DNA of 60,886 nucleotides from Deltaproteobacteria bacterium (GTDB lineage Bacteria; Desulfobacterota; Desulfobacteria; Desulfobacterales; C00003060): positions 1 through 60,886 of the forward strand of contig QMMN01000011.1 of assembly GCA_003647275.1 (NCBI GenBank), given 5' to 3'. How positions within the stretch are numbered: the stretch's first letter is position 1; each line of letters opens with the position of its first letter. Of the stretch, positions 16,985-25,452 are shown in pieces. The translations under genes and the position numbers were made by a program. A model generated the notes under the pieces. That model worked only from the letters and a program-made list of their open reading frames with translations, made no database searches and was not told the origin of the DNA.

Positions 16985-17680
16985 TCAATCTGTATGGCTA
17001 AAAACAAAGCTGGTCAACCTTCCTTTGTCAATGAATATTTGCCTGTTAGAAAATTCGGTTGTGAAAGCCTTATCAATCGAAAAAAATATCAGCGCAAGAT
17101 CCTTCCTGATCAAATCCCTGAGAACCTTTTCCAGGGTCTCAAAGCTCTTTATCCTCAGAAAATCTTTAGGCCTTTCAATTAAAAGGATTTCAGGATTCTT
17201 TGAGAGCTCTCGGATAATCACAAAAAGCCTGTTCTCCTCAGGATCGAGTTGGTTTGGTTTGGGATCAAGCTTTTTTTCCAGTCCAAAACGTCTGCACAGG
17301 TCCATGACTTCTTCAGATATCTTAATGGAAGTCGAATTTTCAAAATAGTATCTCATCAGCATCAGGTTATCATAGATGGAGCGATTGGTGATCAGGGTTG
17401 CATCTGATGCGACGTAACCGACCTTTTTCTTGTAAGATAGCAGACTTCTGTAATCTGAAAAGTCGAGTTCCTTTCCTTTGTAAAAGAATTGGCCCCTTTT
17501 TGGAGGCTCAAGCGTCGCTATACCCCTTAAAAGAAGGTGGGCATCGTCAGGTGAATCGGTGACAATGGAAAACGACTTTCCTCTTGACAAAACAAGATTA
17601 AAGTTTTCCAATCCGTTTCCACCATCAAATCCTTCAAGCGTATAATTTGAGAGCCTGATTAACTCTTGGGCCATGCTCAT
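16985..17680 (-). CDS. Degenerate ABC ATPase-like subunit (MlaF position)
   Basis: A 231-residue protein with the overall pattern of an ABC nucleotide-binding domain, located where MlaF is expected. Every hallmark motif is altered. The Walker A loop reads TDSPDDAHL (41-49) in place of GxxGxGKST. The Q-loop glutamine is missing near 91. The signature reads LDPEE (145-149) in place of LSGGQ. Walker B reads ILLIERP (165-171), so Asp becomes Glu and the catalytic Glu becomes Arg. The switch His near 201 is absent. The reading frame is open and full length, so this looks like a retained pseudo-ATPase, not a decaying gene. It may be structural or may pair with an ATPase encoded elsewhere. Confidence 0.75.
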   Translation of the reverse strand: MSMAQELIRLSNYTLEGFDGGNGLENFNLVLSRGKSFSIVTDSPDDAHLLLRGIATLEPPKRGQFFYKGKELDFSDYRSLLSYKKKVGYVASDATLITNRSIYDNLMLMRYYFENSTSIKISEEVMDLCRRFGLEKKLDPKPNQLDPEENRLFVIIRELSKNPEILLIERPKDFLRIKSFETLEKVLRDLIRKDLALIFFSIDKAFTTEFSNRQIFIDKGRLTSFVFSHTD

Positions 17681-17686
17681 AACGGG

Positions 17687-18475
17687 CTAGAGGTAAAAGA
17701 TAACCGAAATGATAATGTTTATGAACAGACAATATAAAAAACATTCAATCGCTGATTTGGAAGTTTCCGGGGGGATTTTAGTGATGGCCTTCTTTACTCG
17801 GAATCCCCGATAAAGGGATGTGACAGTGATGGCGAGCCCAAAAAACAAGGCCTTTACAAGGCCAACGGTAATGTCGATCCCAGATATGGCCCTGCCCACC
17901 TCCTCCAGAAAATTTTCGACTGGAATATCGGTCACGGTCCACGCAACACCATATCCGCCGAGTATGGCTACCATGTCAAAGATGAAGAATAAACATAATA
18001 TGGCTACTGTAATGCCGATGAGTCTCGGGAGACATATAATGTAAACAGGATCGATGCCCTGCATCTCGAGTGCATCCATCTCTCCATGGACCGTCATATA
18101 GCTTGTTTCCACGGTAAGTGCAACAGCCGAACGCAGGATAACAACCAGAGCGGTAAATAGTGGTCCCAATTCCCGAACCACTAGAATGACGATCAGCTCA
18201 CCCAGGATGTATTTGCCCTCTACTGTTGCAAATTGCTTGGTGAGCTGGATGATGATCATGCTCCCTGTAATCAGGGCAATAAAAAGTACAATAGGCAGGG
18301 CCTCTATTGCTGTAAAATAGATTTGCTCAAAGGTGATTTTTACGAACAGCTTTCTGCCGATCTTATGTCGTTTGAAGAGGATACCGGCGATACGGTTGGT
18401 AAATGCAAAGAGATCGAGCAAGTGGTTAAGGCTATTGATCGTTTGCTTACCAATCCCTTGAACCAAACTGCTCAT
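17687..18475 (-). CDS. MlaE-family lipid transport permease
   Basis: A 262-residue integral membrane protein with about five or six hydrophobic segments. The family core is visible as RELGPLFTALVV, followed by EMDALEMQGIDPV and LPRLIG (about residues 105-160). The usual AGRVGSAIAAELGTM segment is replaced by a more hydrophobic ILRSAVALTVETSYM, so the protein is divergent like its partner. It would form the membrane channel of the retrograde or anterograde phospholipid transporter with the MCE protein. It starts 15 bases after the ahcY stop and ends six bases before the ATPase-like gene. Confidence 0.88.
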   Translation of the reverse strand: MSSLVQGIGKQTINSLNHLLDLFAFTNRIAGILFKRHKIGRKLFVKITFEQIYFTAIEALPIVLFIALITGSMIIIQLTKQFATVEGKYILGELIVILVVRELGPLFTALVVILRSAVALTVETSYMTVHGEMDALEMQGIDPVYIICLPRLIGITVAILCLFFIFDMVAILGGYGVAWTVTDIPVENFLEEVGRAISGIDITVGLVKALFFGLAITVTSLYRGFRVKKAITKIPPETSKSAIECFLYCLFINIIISVIFYL

Positions 18476-18490
18476 GTCATTCTATTCCAC

Positions 18491-19747
18491 TTAAGTTCCC
18501 ATGTCCCACGAAGCCAGATATTTTTTCTGTTCGCTCGTGAGAGTGTCAATGGTAATGTTCATGGCTGCCAGTTTCTCCTTGGCAATCATTTTATCAATCG
18601 CCGCCGGTACTGGGTATACCTCAACAGGAAGCGGTTTTTTCCTTTTTACCATATACTCGAGGCAAAGGGCCTGGTTGGCAAAGCTCATATCCATGACGCT
18701 GGAAGGATGTCCCTCTGCAGCCGCAAGGTTTATCAGACGGCCATCCCCCAGCACATTGATTCGCTTGCCGTTTTTTAAGACATATTCCATGGTGAAGGGG
18801 CGGATTTGTCGTTTGCTCGTGGCCATGCTTTCAAGCCCCGGGAGGTCGAGTTCTACATTGAAGTGCCCTGAATTACAAACGATTGCGCCATCCTTCATCA
18901 TCTTGAAATGAGGCTTGCTAATCACATTAATGTCGCCGGTCAGGGTACAAAATATGTCACCGATCTTAGCGGCCTCCTTGATAGGCATCACCGAAAAACC
19001 GTCCATGACGGCCTCAAGTGCCCTTAATGGATCTACCTCTGTCACAATCACATTGGCGCCCATACCTCGAGCCCGCATGGCCACACCCCGGCCGCACCAG
19101 CCATAGCCACAAACGACAAAGCGGGAGCCAGCAAGGAGGCGATTCGTCGCCCGAATAATACCATCTATGGTACTTTGTCCAGTGCCGTATCGGTTGTCAA
19201 AGAGGTGTTTGGTGTTGGCGTCATTGACTGCGATGATGGGGTATTTGAGCACCCCTGCAGCCGCCATACTTCTAAGACGGATGATTCCCGTGGTGGTTTC
19301 TTCAGTACCACCCCGCACAATGTCCAAAAATTCCTTGCGTTTTGAGTGAAGCGTCGAAACCAGGTCGGCCCCATCATCCATCGTGTACATGGGCTTGAGG
19401 TCAATCACTGCATTGATATGGTCGTAATAGCTCTTTTTGCCTTCCCCTTTAATGGCGAAGACCGGAATTTTGTCATGTTTTACGAGAGAGGCGGCCACAT
19501 CGTCCTGTGTGCTCAGGGGATTAGAAGCACACAGCCTCAGCTTGGCACCACCCGCCTTGAGCGTCTGCATGAGAGCGGCCGTCTCTGTGGTTACGTGAAG
19601 ACAGGCCCCAAGACGGACGCCCTTTAGAGGTTTTTCTTTTAAAAACCGGGCCTTAATCCGCTCTAAGACCGACATGCTCTGCTTGGCCCACTCAATACGA
19701 AGTTTTCCCTGTTTTGCCAGTTTTACATCCTTAACGTCAAATTCCAT
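18491..19747 (-). CDS. ahcY: Adenosylhomocysteinase
   Basis: A 418-residue NAD-dependent enzyme that splits S-adenosylhomocysteine into adenosine and homocysteine and relieves product inhibition of methyltransferases. The NAD fold motif is [19 protein letters not shown], the substrate region has HVTTETAAL and [13 protein letters not shown], and the C-terminus retains YLASWDMGT. Its length is close to the 420-470 usual for the family. GGAAGG lies five bases before the ATG. It follows metK by 44 bases, so the SAM cycle enzymes are adjacent; no SAH or SAM riboswitch was seen in the gap. Confidence 0.96.
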   Translation of the reverse strand: MEFDVKDVKLAKQGKLRIEWAKQSMSVLERIKARFLKEKPLKGVRLGACLHVTTETAALMQTLKAGGAKLRLCASNPLSTQDDVAASLVKHDKIPVFAIKGEGKKSYYDHINAVIDLKPMYTMDDGADLVSTLHSKRKEFLDIVRGGTEETTTGIIRLRSMAAAGVLKYPIIAVNDANTKHLFDNRYGTGQSTIDGIIRATNRLLAGSRFVVCGYGWCGRGVAMRARGMGANVIVTEVDPLRALEAVMDGFSVMPIKEAAKIGDIFCTLTGDINVISKPHFKMMKDGAIVCNSGHFNVELDLPGLESMATSKRQIRPFTMEYVLKNGKRINVLGDGRLINLAAAEGHPSSVMDMSFANQALCLEYMVKRKKPLPVEVYPVPAAIDKMIAKEKLAAMNITIDTLTSEQKKYLASWDMGT

Positions 19748-19791
19748 TCAAACCTTCCTTTCCTCCTGATTCGGCTATCCGGTCCTTCTGA

Positions 19792-21012
19792 TTAACTGCA
19801 GCTGAGACTTCCGTTTTTGGCCCGGACCGCTTTTTTCTTGGGCTTCTTTATACCTGCTTTTTCTATTAGCACGTCCACCATATTGGTCTTTTCCCATGTA
19901 AAGTCTGGATCGTTTCGGCCAAAGTGTCCATAGCAGGCAGTCTTTTTATAGATAGGCCGCAAGAGATCCAAATATTCAATGATCGCTGCGGGTCTGAGGT
20001 CAAATACCTCATTGACAATTTCGCAGATCCGCTTTCGGGGAATCACCTCGGTGCGGTAGGTATCAACCAGCACGGAAACAGGCCGCGCCACACCAATGGA
20101 GTAGGCCAGCTGGACTTCGCATTTTGAGGCTAATCCGGCTGCTACGATATTCTTTGCAATATGTCTGGCCATGTAAGAGGCGCTCCGGTCCACCTTGGAC
20201 GGATCTTTACCCGAGAAACAGCCCCCACCGTGACTCCCCTGGCCACCATAGGTATCCACAATGATCTTCCTGCCAGTAAGGCCCGTATCCCCCATTGGAC
20301 CTCCGACCACGAAACGTCCCGTTGTATTGATAAAATATTTGGTGTCGCCGTCGATCATTTTCTTAGGAACAATCTTCTTGATGACCTCCTCGACGATCGC
20401 CTCTTTTAACTCTGAATGGGAGATATCCGGTCTGTGCTGTGCTGCAATGACAACAGTTTCCACTCGTTTGGGCCTGCCGTTCTCATATTCAATGGTAATC
20501 TGGGACTTGCCGTCCGGGCGAAGAAAATCAAGAGATCCGTTCTTTCGCACCTCTGCCAGGCGCATCGCCAGCTTGTGGGCATAACATATTGGCATGGGCA
20601 TCAGTTCAGGGGTCTCATCGCACGCATACCCAAACATCAGGCCCTGATCACCGGCTCCCTGCTCCTTGAAAAGCCCTTTTCCGTTTACACCTTGCGCAAT
20701 GTCAGCAGACTGCTGATCAATGCTGGTGATCACGGCGCAGGTTTTCCAGTCAAAACCCATGCTTGAAGAATTGTAGCCGATGTCGCGAATCGTGTCCCGA
20801 ATAATCTGGGGCATGTCCACATAGCAGGTCGTGGTGATCTCTCCAGAGATAAAGGCAAGGCCTGTGGTTACAAGGGTTTCACAAGCGACTCGAGCCTTTG
20901 GGTCACACGCCAAGATGGTGTCTAAGATGGCATCCGATATCTGATCGGCCACTTTATCGGGGTGTCCTTCTGTCACTGATTCTGAGGTAAATAAGTAGTC
21001 CTTTTTGCTCAT
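19792..21012 (-). CDS. metK: S-adenosylmethionine synthase
   Basis: A 406-residue enzyme that makes S-adenosylmethionine from methionine and ATP. Signature motifs are present: [18 protein letters not shown] near residue 10, [12 protein letters not shown] near 130, and the Gly-rich [15 protein letters not shown] loop near 270. The N-terminal extension is minimal and the length is slightly above the average of about 390. GGAGG precedes the ATG, and the start overlaps the panD stop in an ATGA. With ahcY immediately downstream it forms a methyl-cycle pair. Confidence 0.97.
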   Translation of the reverse strand: MSKKDYLFTSESVTEGHPDKVADQISDAILDTILACDPKARVACETLVTTGLAFISGEITTTCYVDMPQIIRDTIRDIGYNSSSMGFDWKTCAVITSIDQQSADIAQGVNGKGLFKEQGAGDQGLMFGYACDETPELMPMPICYAHKLAMRLAEVRKNGSLDFLRPDGKSQITIEYENGRPKRVETVVIAAQHRPDISHSELKEAIVEEVIKKIVPKKMIDGDTKYFINTTGRFVVGGPMGDTGLTGRKIIVDTYGGQGSHGGGCFSGKDPSKVDRSASYMARHIAKNIVAAGLASKCEVQLAYSIGVARPVSVLVDTYRTEVIPRKRICEIVNEVFDLRPAAIIEYLDLLRPIYKKTACYGHFGRNDPDFTWEKTNMVDVLIEKAGIKKPKKKAVRAKNGSLSCS

Positions 21013-21365
21013 GCGTCCTCCTTAATTTTGTTGCTTTTATCTAAAAGGATGATCGAAGGTTTAAAGTCTCCCAGGTTTCTGTCGTCGATGGTGGTATAAC
21101 AGGTCACAATAATCAAATCTCCCTGGGCGCCTTTTCGGGCGGCTGCCCCCTTGAGGGCGATGATCCCAGAACCAGCAGCTTCCTGTATGGCATAGGTCTC
21201 GAATCGCTCACCGTTGTTAATGTTGTATACTTGAACCAACTCATAAGGTAGTATGTTTGCTGCTTTCATCAGGTCAGCATCGATGCCCAAGCTCCCCTCA
21301 TAGTTTAGGTTTACATCGGTCACCGTGGCCCGGTGAATCTTTGATTTCAGAAAGGTACGAATCAT
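21009..21365 (-). CDS. panD: Aspartate 1-decarboxylase precursor
   Basis: A 118-residue precursor of the pyruvoyl enzyme making beta-alanine from aspartate for pantothenate. The self-cleavage site is Gly24-Ser25 in NYEGSLGID, with Lys9 ([11 protein letters not shown]) also typical. Length is in the family range of 115-140. GGAG lies six bases before the ATG. It follows panC by 46 bases and overlaps metK by four, so all three are probably translated from one transcript. Confidence 0.95.
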   Translation of the reverse strand: MIRTFLKSKIHRATVTDVNLNYEGSLGIDADLMKAANILPYELVQVYNINNGERFETYAIQEAAGSGIIALKGAAARKGAQGDLIIVTCYTTIDDRNLGDFKPSIILLDKSNKIKEDA

Positions 21366-21411
21366 ATGAAACTCCAGTCGTATCGTGTCATCGTGAGCCG
21401 AAAAACGAGCT

Positions 21412-22332
21412 TTACGGCTTTAAAATCGCATTATCTATTAAACGCGTTTTACCCACCCATACGGCCAGGGCCATCAGGGTTGGTCCTTCAACCCGGTCCA
21501 CGTCTTCAAGGGTTTCCGGGTCGCACAGAGCCACATAATCGATTTTGGTATAAGGATAGGACCGGATCATCTCTGACGCCTCAGAGATGAGTTGCCTGGC
21601 ATCTCTCATCCCCTGTGCCAGACTTTTCTGGGCCTGTTGAAGGGCCTGAAAGAGGGATAGGGCAGAACGCCTTTCATCTTCAGACAAATAGGTGTTTCGG
21701 GAACTCATGGCCAGACCGTCGGGTTCCCGCACAATCGGGACCCCGATGATCCTTATATCAAAATTCAGATCGCGCACCATGCGTCGGATAATAACCAGCT
21801 GCTGATAGTCCTTTTCCCCAAAAATGGCTGCCTGAGGCTTAACTATGTTAAAGAGCTTGGTCACCACTGTGGCCACACCGCGAAAATGGCGTGGCCTCAA
21901 CGGGCCGCAAAGGTGCAGAGGCAGTATCTCCAGATCAACATAGGTCTGGTATGCTTTGTCATAGATGGCGTCGGCCTCAGGGGCAAAGATGATATCAACC
22001 CCCACAGACTCGGCCAGACGGACATCCCGGTCCAAATCTCTGGGGTAGGCCTGAAAGTCTTCTGCAGGGCCAAACTGCGTTGGGTTGACAAAGATGCTTA
22101 TGATCAGGGTGTCTCCATGTTTTCGTCCCTCACGCATGAGGGCCAGATGACCCTCATGCAAGTAACCCATGGTGGGAACAAAAGCAATGGCCTTGCCGGT
22201 TTGCAGCAAGCGCTTTGCCTCTTGCTGCATCTGATCTATGGCCTTAATAATTTGAATTTGGATGTGTGCCTCCAAAATAAATTTTTGACAATAATCTATC
22301 AATTTACTGATGTCAACATAATTAGTCCACAT
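21412..22332 (-). CDS. panC: Pantothenate synthetase
   Basis: This enzyme joins pantoate and beta-alanine using ATP. Motifs are FVPTMGYLHEGHLALMR near residue 52, FVNPTQFGPAEDF, GEKDYQQLVIIRRM and MSSRNTYLSEDERR, all intact. The only in-frame ATG ahead of the conserved start is at 22332. It adds about 23 residues and has no ribosome-binding site. A clean GGAGG at 22269-22273 sits five bases before an ATC codon at 22263 and eleven before an ATT, exactly where PanC proteins usually begin (IQIIKAIDQM). The true start may therefore be a non-standard AUC or AUU; the open frame to 22332 is given here. Confidence 0.92.
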   Translation of the reverse strand: MWTNYVDISKLIDYCQKFILEAHIQIQIIKAIDQMQQEAKRLLQTGKAIAFVPTMGYLHEGHLALMREGRKHGDTLIISIFVNPTQFGPAEDFQAYPRDLDRDVRLAESVGVDIIFAPEADAIYDKAYQTYVDLEILPLHLCGPLRPRHFRGVATVVTKLFNIVKPQAAIFGEKDYQQLVIIRRMVRDLNFDIRIIGVPIVREPDGLAMSSRNTYLSEDERRSALSLFQALQQAQKSLAQGMRDARQLISEASEMIRSYPYTKIDYVALCDPETLEDVDRVEGPTLMALAVWVGKTRLIDNAILKP

Positions 22333-22424
22333 ATTTTTTCTGATGTATCGGGTCGTGGGTGTGGTTATTCTAATCTATTTTTGTAAGATAGCTATATGCA
22401 AAATTAATAGGATTTCTATTGTTC

Positions 22425-22453
22425 TTGACCCTCCCAGAATCATTTTTTATATT
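22425..22453 (+). promoter_or_regulatory. Predicted promoter for the M16 peptidase gene
   Basis: TTGACC (22425-22430), 17 bases, TATATT (22448-22453). It lies in the divergent 339-base gap between panC and the M16 gene, about 220 bases before the start. No other feature was recognised in the gap. Confidence 0.5.
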
Positions 22454-22671
22454 TTAATTTTGGGAAAAGGCTGGTCTACTCAAAACCAATATCCAAGCTA
22501 TTGCTATCTGTGACGCTTACACAAGGACAATCCTGTTATCGAGCAAGGAATCATTTGCTCTTCTGCTGGAAAAACCTCTTTGACCGGTTTGCTCCCCGGA
22601 CGCGAGAAGATAAACATTAACCTTTGACGAAGAAAAAGAGCTGGAGTAAGATATTTGCTCACGGAGGACTT

Positions 22672-25386
22672 ATGATTGATTGTAGACCTTGGTTAAAAAG
22701 TCTGGATGTTGTCTTTTTGTTAACAGTACTCTGCCTCGTTTCCCTTTCCCACGGTTATGTAAATGCGGAAACAGATCCAGGTGATCCAGCTCAAGGCAGC
22801 ATTGATGTCTTTAACAGCCCCTGGATCGATCACATCATCCCCTCCAAACCCAATGACCTGTTTGTGATATTAAAAAATGGGCTCACCGTTTTGATTCGTG
22901 AGTCTCATGGATCAAAAGTGGTTTCGTCTCAGGTATTGGTCAAGACTGGATCGATCTATGAAGGGGAAAGGATGGGAGGCGGGCTTTCTCACTACCTGGA
23001 GCATGTGGTATCGGGCGGCACAACTTCAAAGCTCACTGAGACACAGATCAAGGCGCGTCTTCAGGCCATAGGTGGGGTCACCAACGCCTATACGAGTTAT
23101 GACCATACCGGATATTTTATCAATACCACGCGCGAATATTACAAAGAGGCCCTGTCTCTGCTTTTGGCCTATGTGACCGACTGTCAATTTGATGAAACCG
23201 AATATCAGAGAGAAAAGGGGGTGATTCTCCAGGAATTTCAGATGGGCGAAAACGACCCTTCCCGCCAACTTTGGTACTTATTTATGAAGACAGCATATCG
23301 CAAGCATCCTATCCGATATCCCGTTATTGGCGAAAAAGACATCTTTCTTAAAATGAACAAAGAAGACCTTATCGCGCATTATCGTCGATGGTATACGCCA
23401 GAGGATATGGTCGTTTCAGTGGCTGGTGATGTGGATAAAGAGGAAGCACTTGGAACGGTGTTGGGTCTTGCCGGAACCCTGCAAAGGGCTGTAAATCCCC
23501 CGTGTGTTCTTCCGGCAGAACCGCCCCAGCTCACCCAGCGCAGTGTGGAAAAAAGCTTGCCAATGGCAAAGATCGCACAGGCTCAACTTGGCTTTCGAAC
23601 GGTTGCCTTAACCGATCCAGACCTGTATCCCCTTGATGTACTGGCCGTTATCATGGGTGATGGCCGTACCTCAAGACTGTATCAAACAGTTCGGGATCAA
23701 AAGGGCCTGGTCCTTTCGATCAGTGCTGGGAGCTGGACCCCTGCTTTTGCAAAAGGTCAGTTTTTGATCTCAATGGATCTCGCCTACGAAAATCTATCAA
23801 AAGCAATTGATGCCGTCTGGGAAGAACTCTCAGACGTTCAGAGAAATCCGGTAAGTCAAGAGGCTCTGAAACGGGCAAAGAACAAGATTGTGGCGGACCA
23901 TATATTTGGCCAGGAGTCTGTACAAAGCCAGGCTAGCCAGCTTGCCTCGGATTGGGTGGCCACGGGTGATCCTTATTTCAGCGAAAACTACGTATCAAAG
24001 ATCCAGGGGGTTACCCCTGAAGACATGATGCGGGCAGCCAAGAAATACTTTAAAAAGGATCAGATGACCCTTGCGGTCATCAAACCGCCTGAGGTAGCTT
24101 CGAAAACCCAGGAGATACCGCTGGCAGTTGATGACTCACAAGAAAAGGTTCATAAAATCATACTGCCAAATCAGATGACCCTCCTGCTGAAAAGGAATAC
24201 AGCCGCACCCATTGTTGCCTTAAAGTTCATGGTAAAAGGGGGGCTTCGGTTCGAGCCAGTCGATAAACCCGGGCTTTCTCATTTTATGGCATCCCTTCTC
24301 ACCAAGGGGACGAAAAACCGATCCAAGAGCCAGATCGCAAAGGCCATCGAAGATCTGGGGGGATCGATCCGATCGAGCTCTGGACACAACGTGGTCAGCG
24401 TCTCTGTTTCAGTTCTAAAAGAACACCTTGATACGGCCCTGGACCTGCTTTCCGATGTGGTTCTCCACCCCACTTTTCCAGAAAGTGAAATCGAAAAGCA
24501 GCGCAGGGAGACGCTCATGGCCATCCAAAGACTCGATGAGCACTGGATGACAGAGATTACCCGACTCTTCAAGCGGCATTATTACCGCAAGCATCCTTAT
24601 CGGAATGATATCATTGGCTCGGCCAAAGCCGTAGAGAGCCTTTCTGTCAAAGACATAAGAGATTTTTATGAAGCAATCATGATGCCGAACAATGCTGTTT
24701 TGGCCATATTTGGAGATATTGACCCCGAGTCAGTGGCTTCCATGGTTGAAAAGGCCTTTGAAGATTTTCAGCCCGGTATTTTGGAACAGCCGATCATTGA
24801 GATGGAAACTCAAAATATTGTGCAAGACGAAACTTTTGAGATATTCAACGAAAAGACCTCGGCGGCCATTTTGGTTGGGTATAATGGCCTGACGCTTGCC
24901 GACCATGACCGCCCCGCGGTGAATGTGCTGGACGCCATTGTTTCAGGAATCCAATATCCCAGCGGGTGGCTGCATGACGCCTTAAGAGGCGGGGACAAGA
25001 ATTTGGTCTATTATGTGCATGCCTATCCCGCCTTTGGGATCGATGGCGGGTATTTTGGGATCATCGCCCAGACCACCCTTGACAATTGTGAAGAGGTCCT
25101 CAAAATTGTTCTTGATAAGATGGCTCAGATTCAAAATGTGGAGGTGGATCCCGCAACCTTGGAACGGGCCAAGAACATGTGCATTACCACACATGAAATC
25201 GGTCTGGAAAGAATTGCATCTCAAGCGTCAAGTGCCGCTGTTAACGAGATCTTAGGGTTGGGCTATGATTATGACGAGAAGTATGCTGGCCTCATTCAGG
25301 CTGTGAGTGCGGGAGACGTATTGCGGGTCGCGAAAAAGCTTTTATCTCACCATCTGATCGTTGTGACAAAACCTCGGGATCAATAA
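22672..25386 (+). CDS. M16-family zinc peptidase, exported
   Basis: A 904-residue insulinase/pitrilysin-type metallopeptidase with two M16 halves. The first half carries the zinc motif HYLEH (His107, Glu110, His111) and the downstream acidic motif, so it is catalytically complete. The second half (from about residue 500) lacks the motif, reading SHFMAS where it would be, as expected for the structural half. The N-terminus has a signal peptide (hydrophobic LDVVFLLTVLCLVSLSHG, with probable cleavage after VNA). A TTG at 22624 is in frame, but GGAGG five bases before ATG 22672 fixes the start. A periplasmic peptide- or protein-degrading role is likely. Confidence 0.9.
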   Translation: MIDCRPWLKSLDVVFLLTVLCLVSLSHGYVNAETDPGDPAQGSIDVFNSPWIDHIIPSKPNDLFVILKNGLTVLIRESHGSKVVSSQVLVKTGSIYEGERMGGGLSHYLEHVVSGGTTSKLTETQIKARLQAIGGVTNAYTSYDHTGYFINTTREYYKEALSLLLAYVTDCQFDETEYQREKGVILQEFQMGENDPSRQLWYLFMKTAYRKHPIRYPVIGEKDIFLKMNKEDLIAHYRRWYTPEDMVVSVAGDVDKEEALGTVLGLAGTLQRAVNPPCVLPAEPPQLTQRSVEKSLPMAKIAQAQLGFRTVALTDPDLYPLDVLAVIMGDGRTSRLYQTVRDQKGLVLSISAGSWTPAFAKGQFLISMDLAYENLSKAIDAVWEELSDVQRNPVSQEALKRAKNKIVADHIFGQESVQSQASQLASDWVATGDPYFSENYVSKIQGVTPEDMMRAAKKYFKKDQMTLAVIKPPEVASKTQEIPLAVDDSQEKVHKIILPNQMTLLLKRNTAAPIVALKFMVKGGLRFEPVDKPGLSHFMASLLTKGTKNRSKSQIAKAIEDLGGSIRSSSGHNVVSVSVSVLKEHLDTALDLLSDVVLHPTFPESEIEKQRRETLMAIQRLDEHWMTEITRLFKRHYYRKHPYRNDIIGSAKAVESLSVKDIRDFYEAIMMPNNAVLAIFGDIDPESVASMVEKAFEDFQPGILEQPIIEMETQNIVQDETFEIFNEKTSAAILVGYNGLTLADHDRPAVNVLDAIVSGIQYPSGWLHDALRGGDKNLVYYVHAYPAFGIDGGYFGIIAQTTLDNCEEVLKIVLDKMAQIQNVEVDPATLERAKNMCITTHEIGLERIASQASSAAVNEILGLGYDYDEKYAGLIQAVSAGDVLRVAKKLLSHHLIVVTKPRDQ

Positions 25387-25452
25387 GAATACACTCGTTC
25401 CTTGTTATCCGACTACGATTTCTCTCATCCGGTGTCCAGCATCTTGCATCAT

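Noticed and set aside
19748-19791. A SAM or SAH riboswitch between metK and ahcY
   Set aside because: The gap is only 44 bases and shows no conserved riboswitch core.
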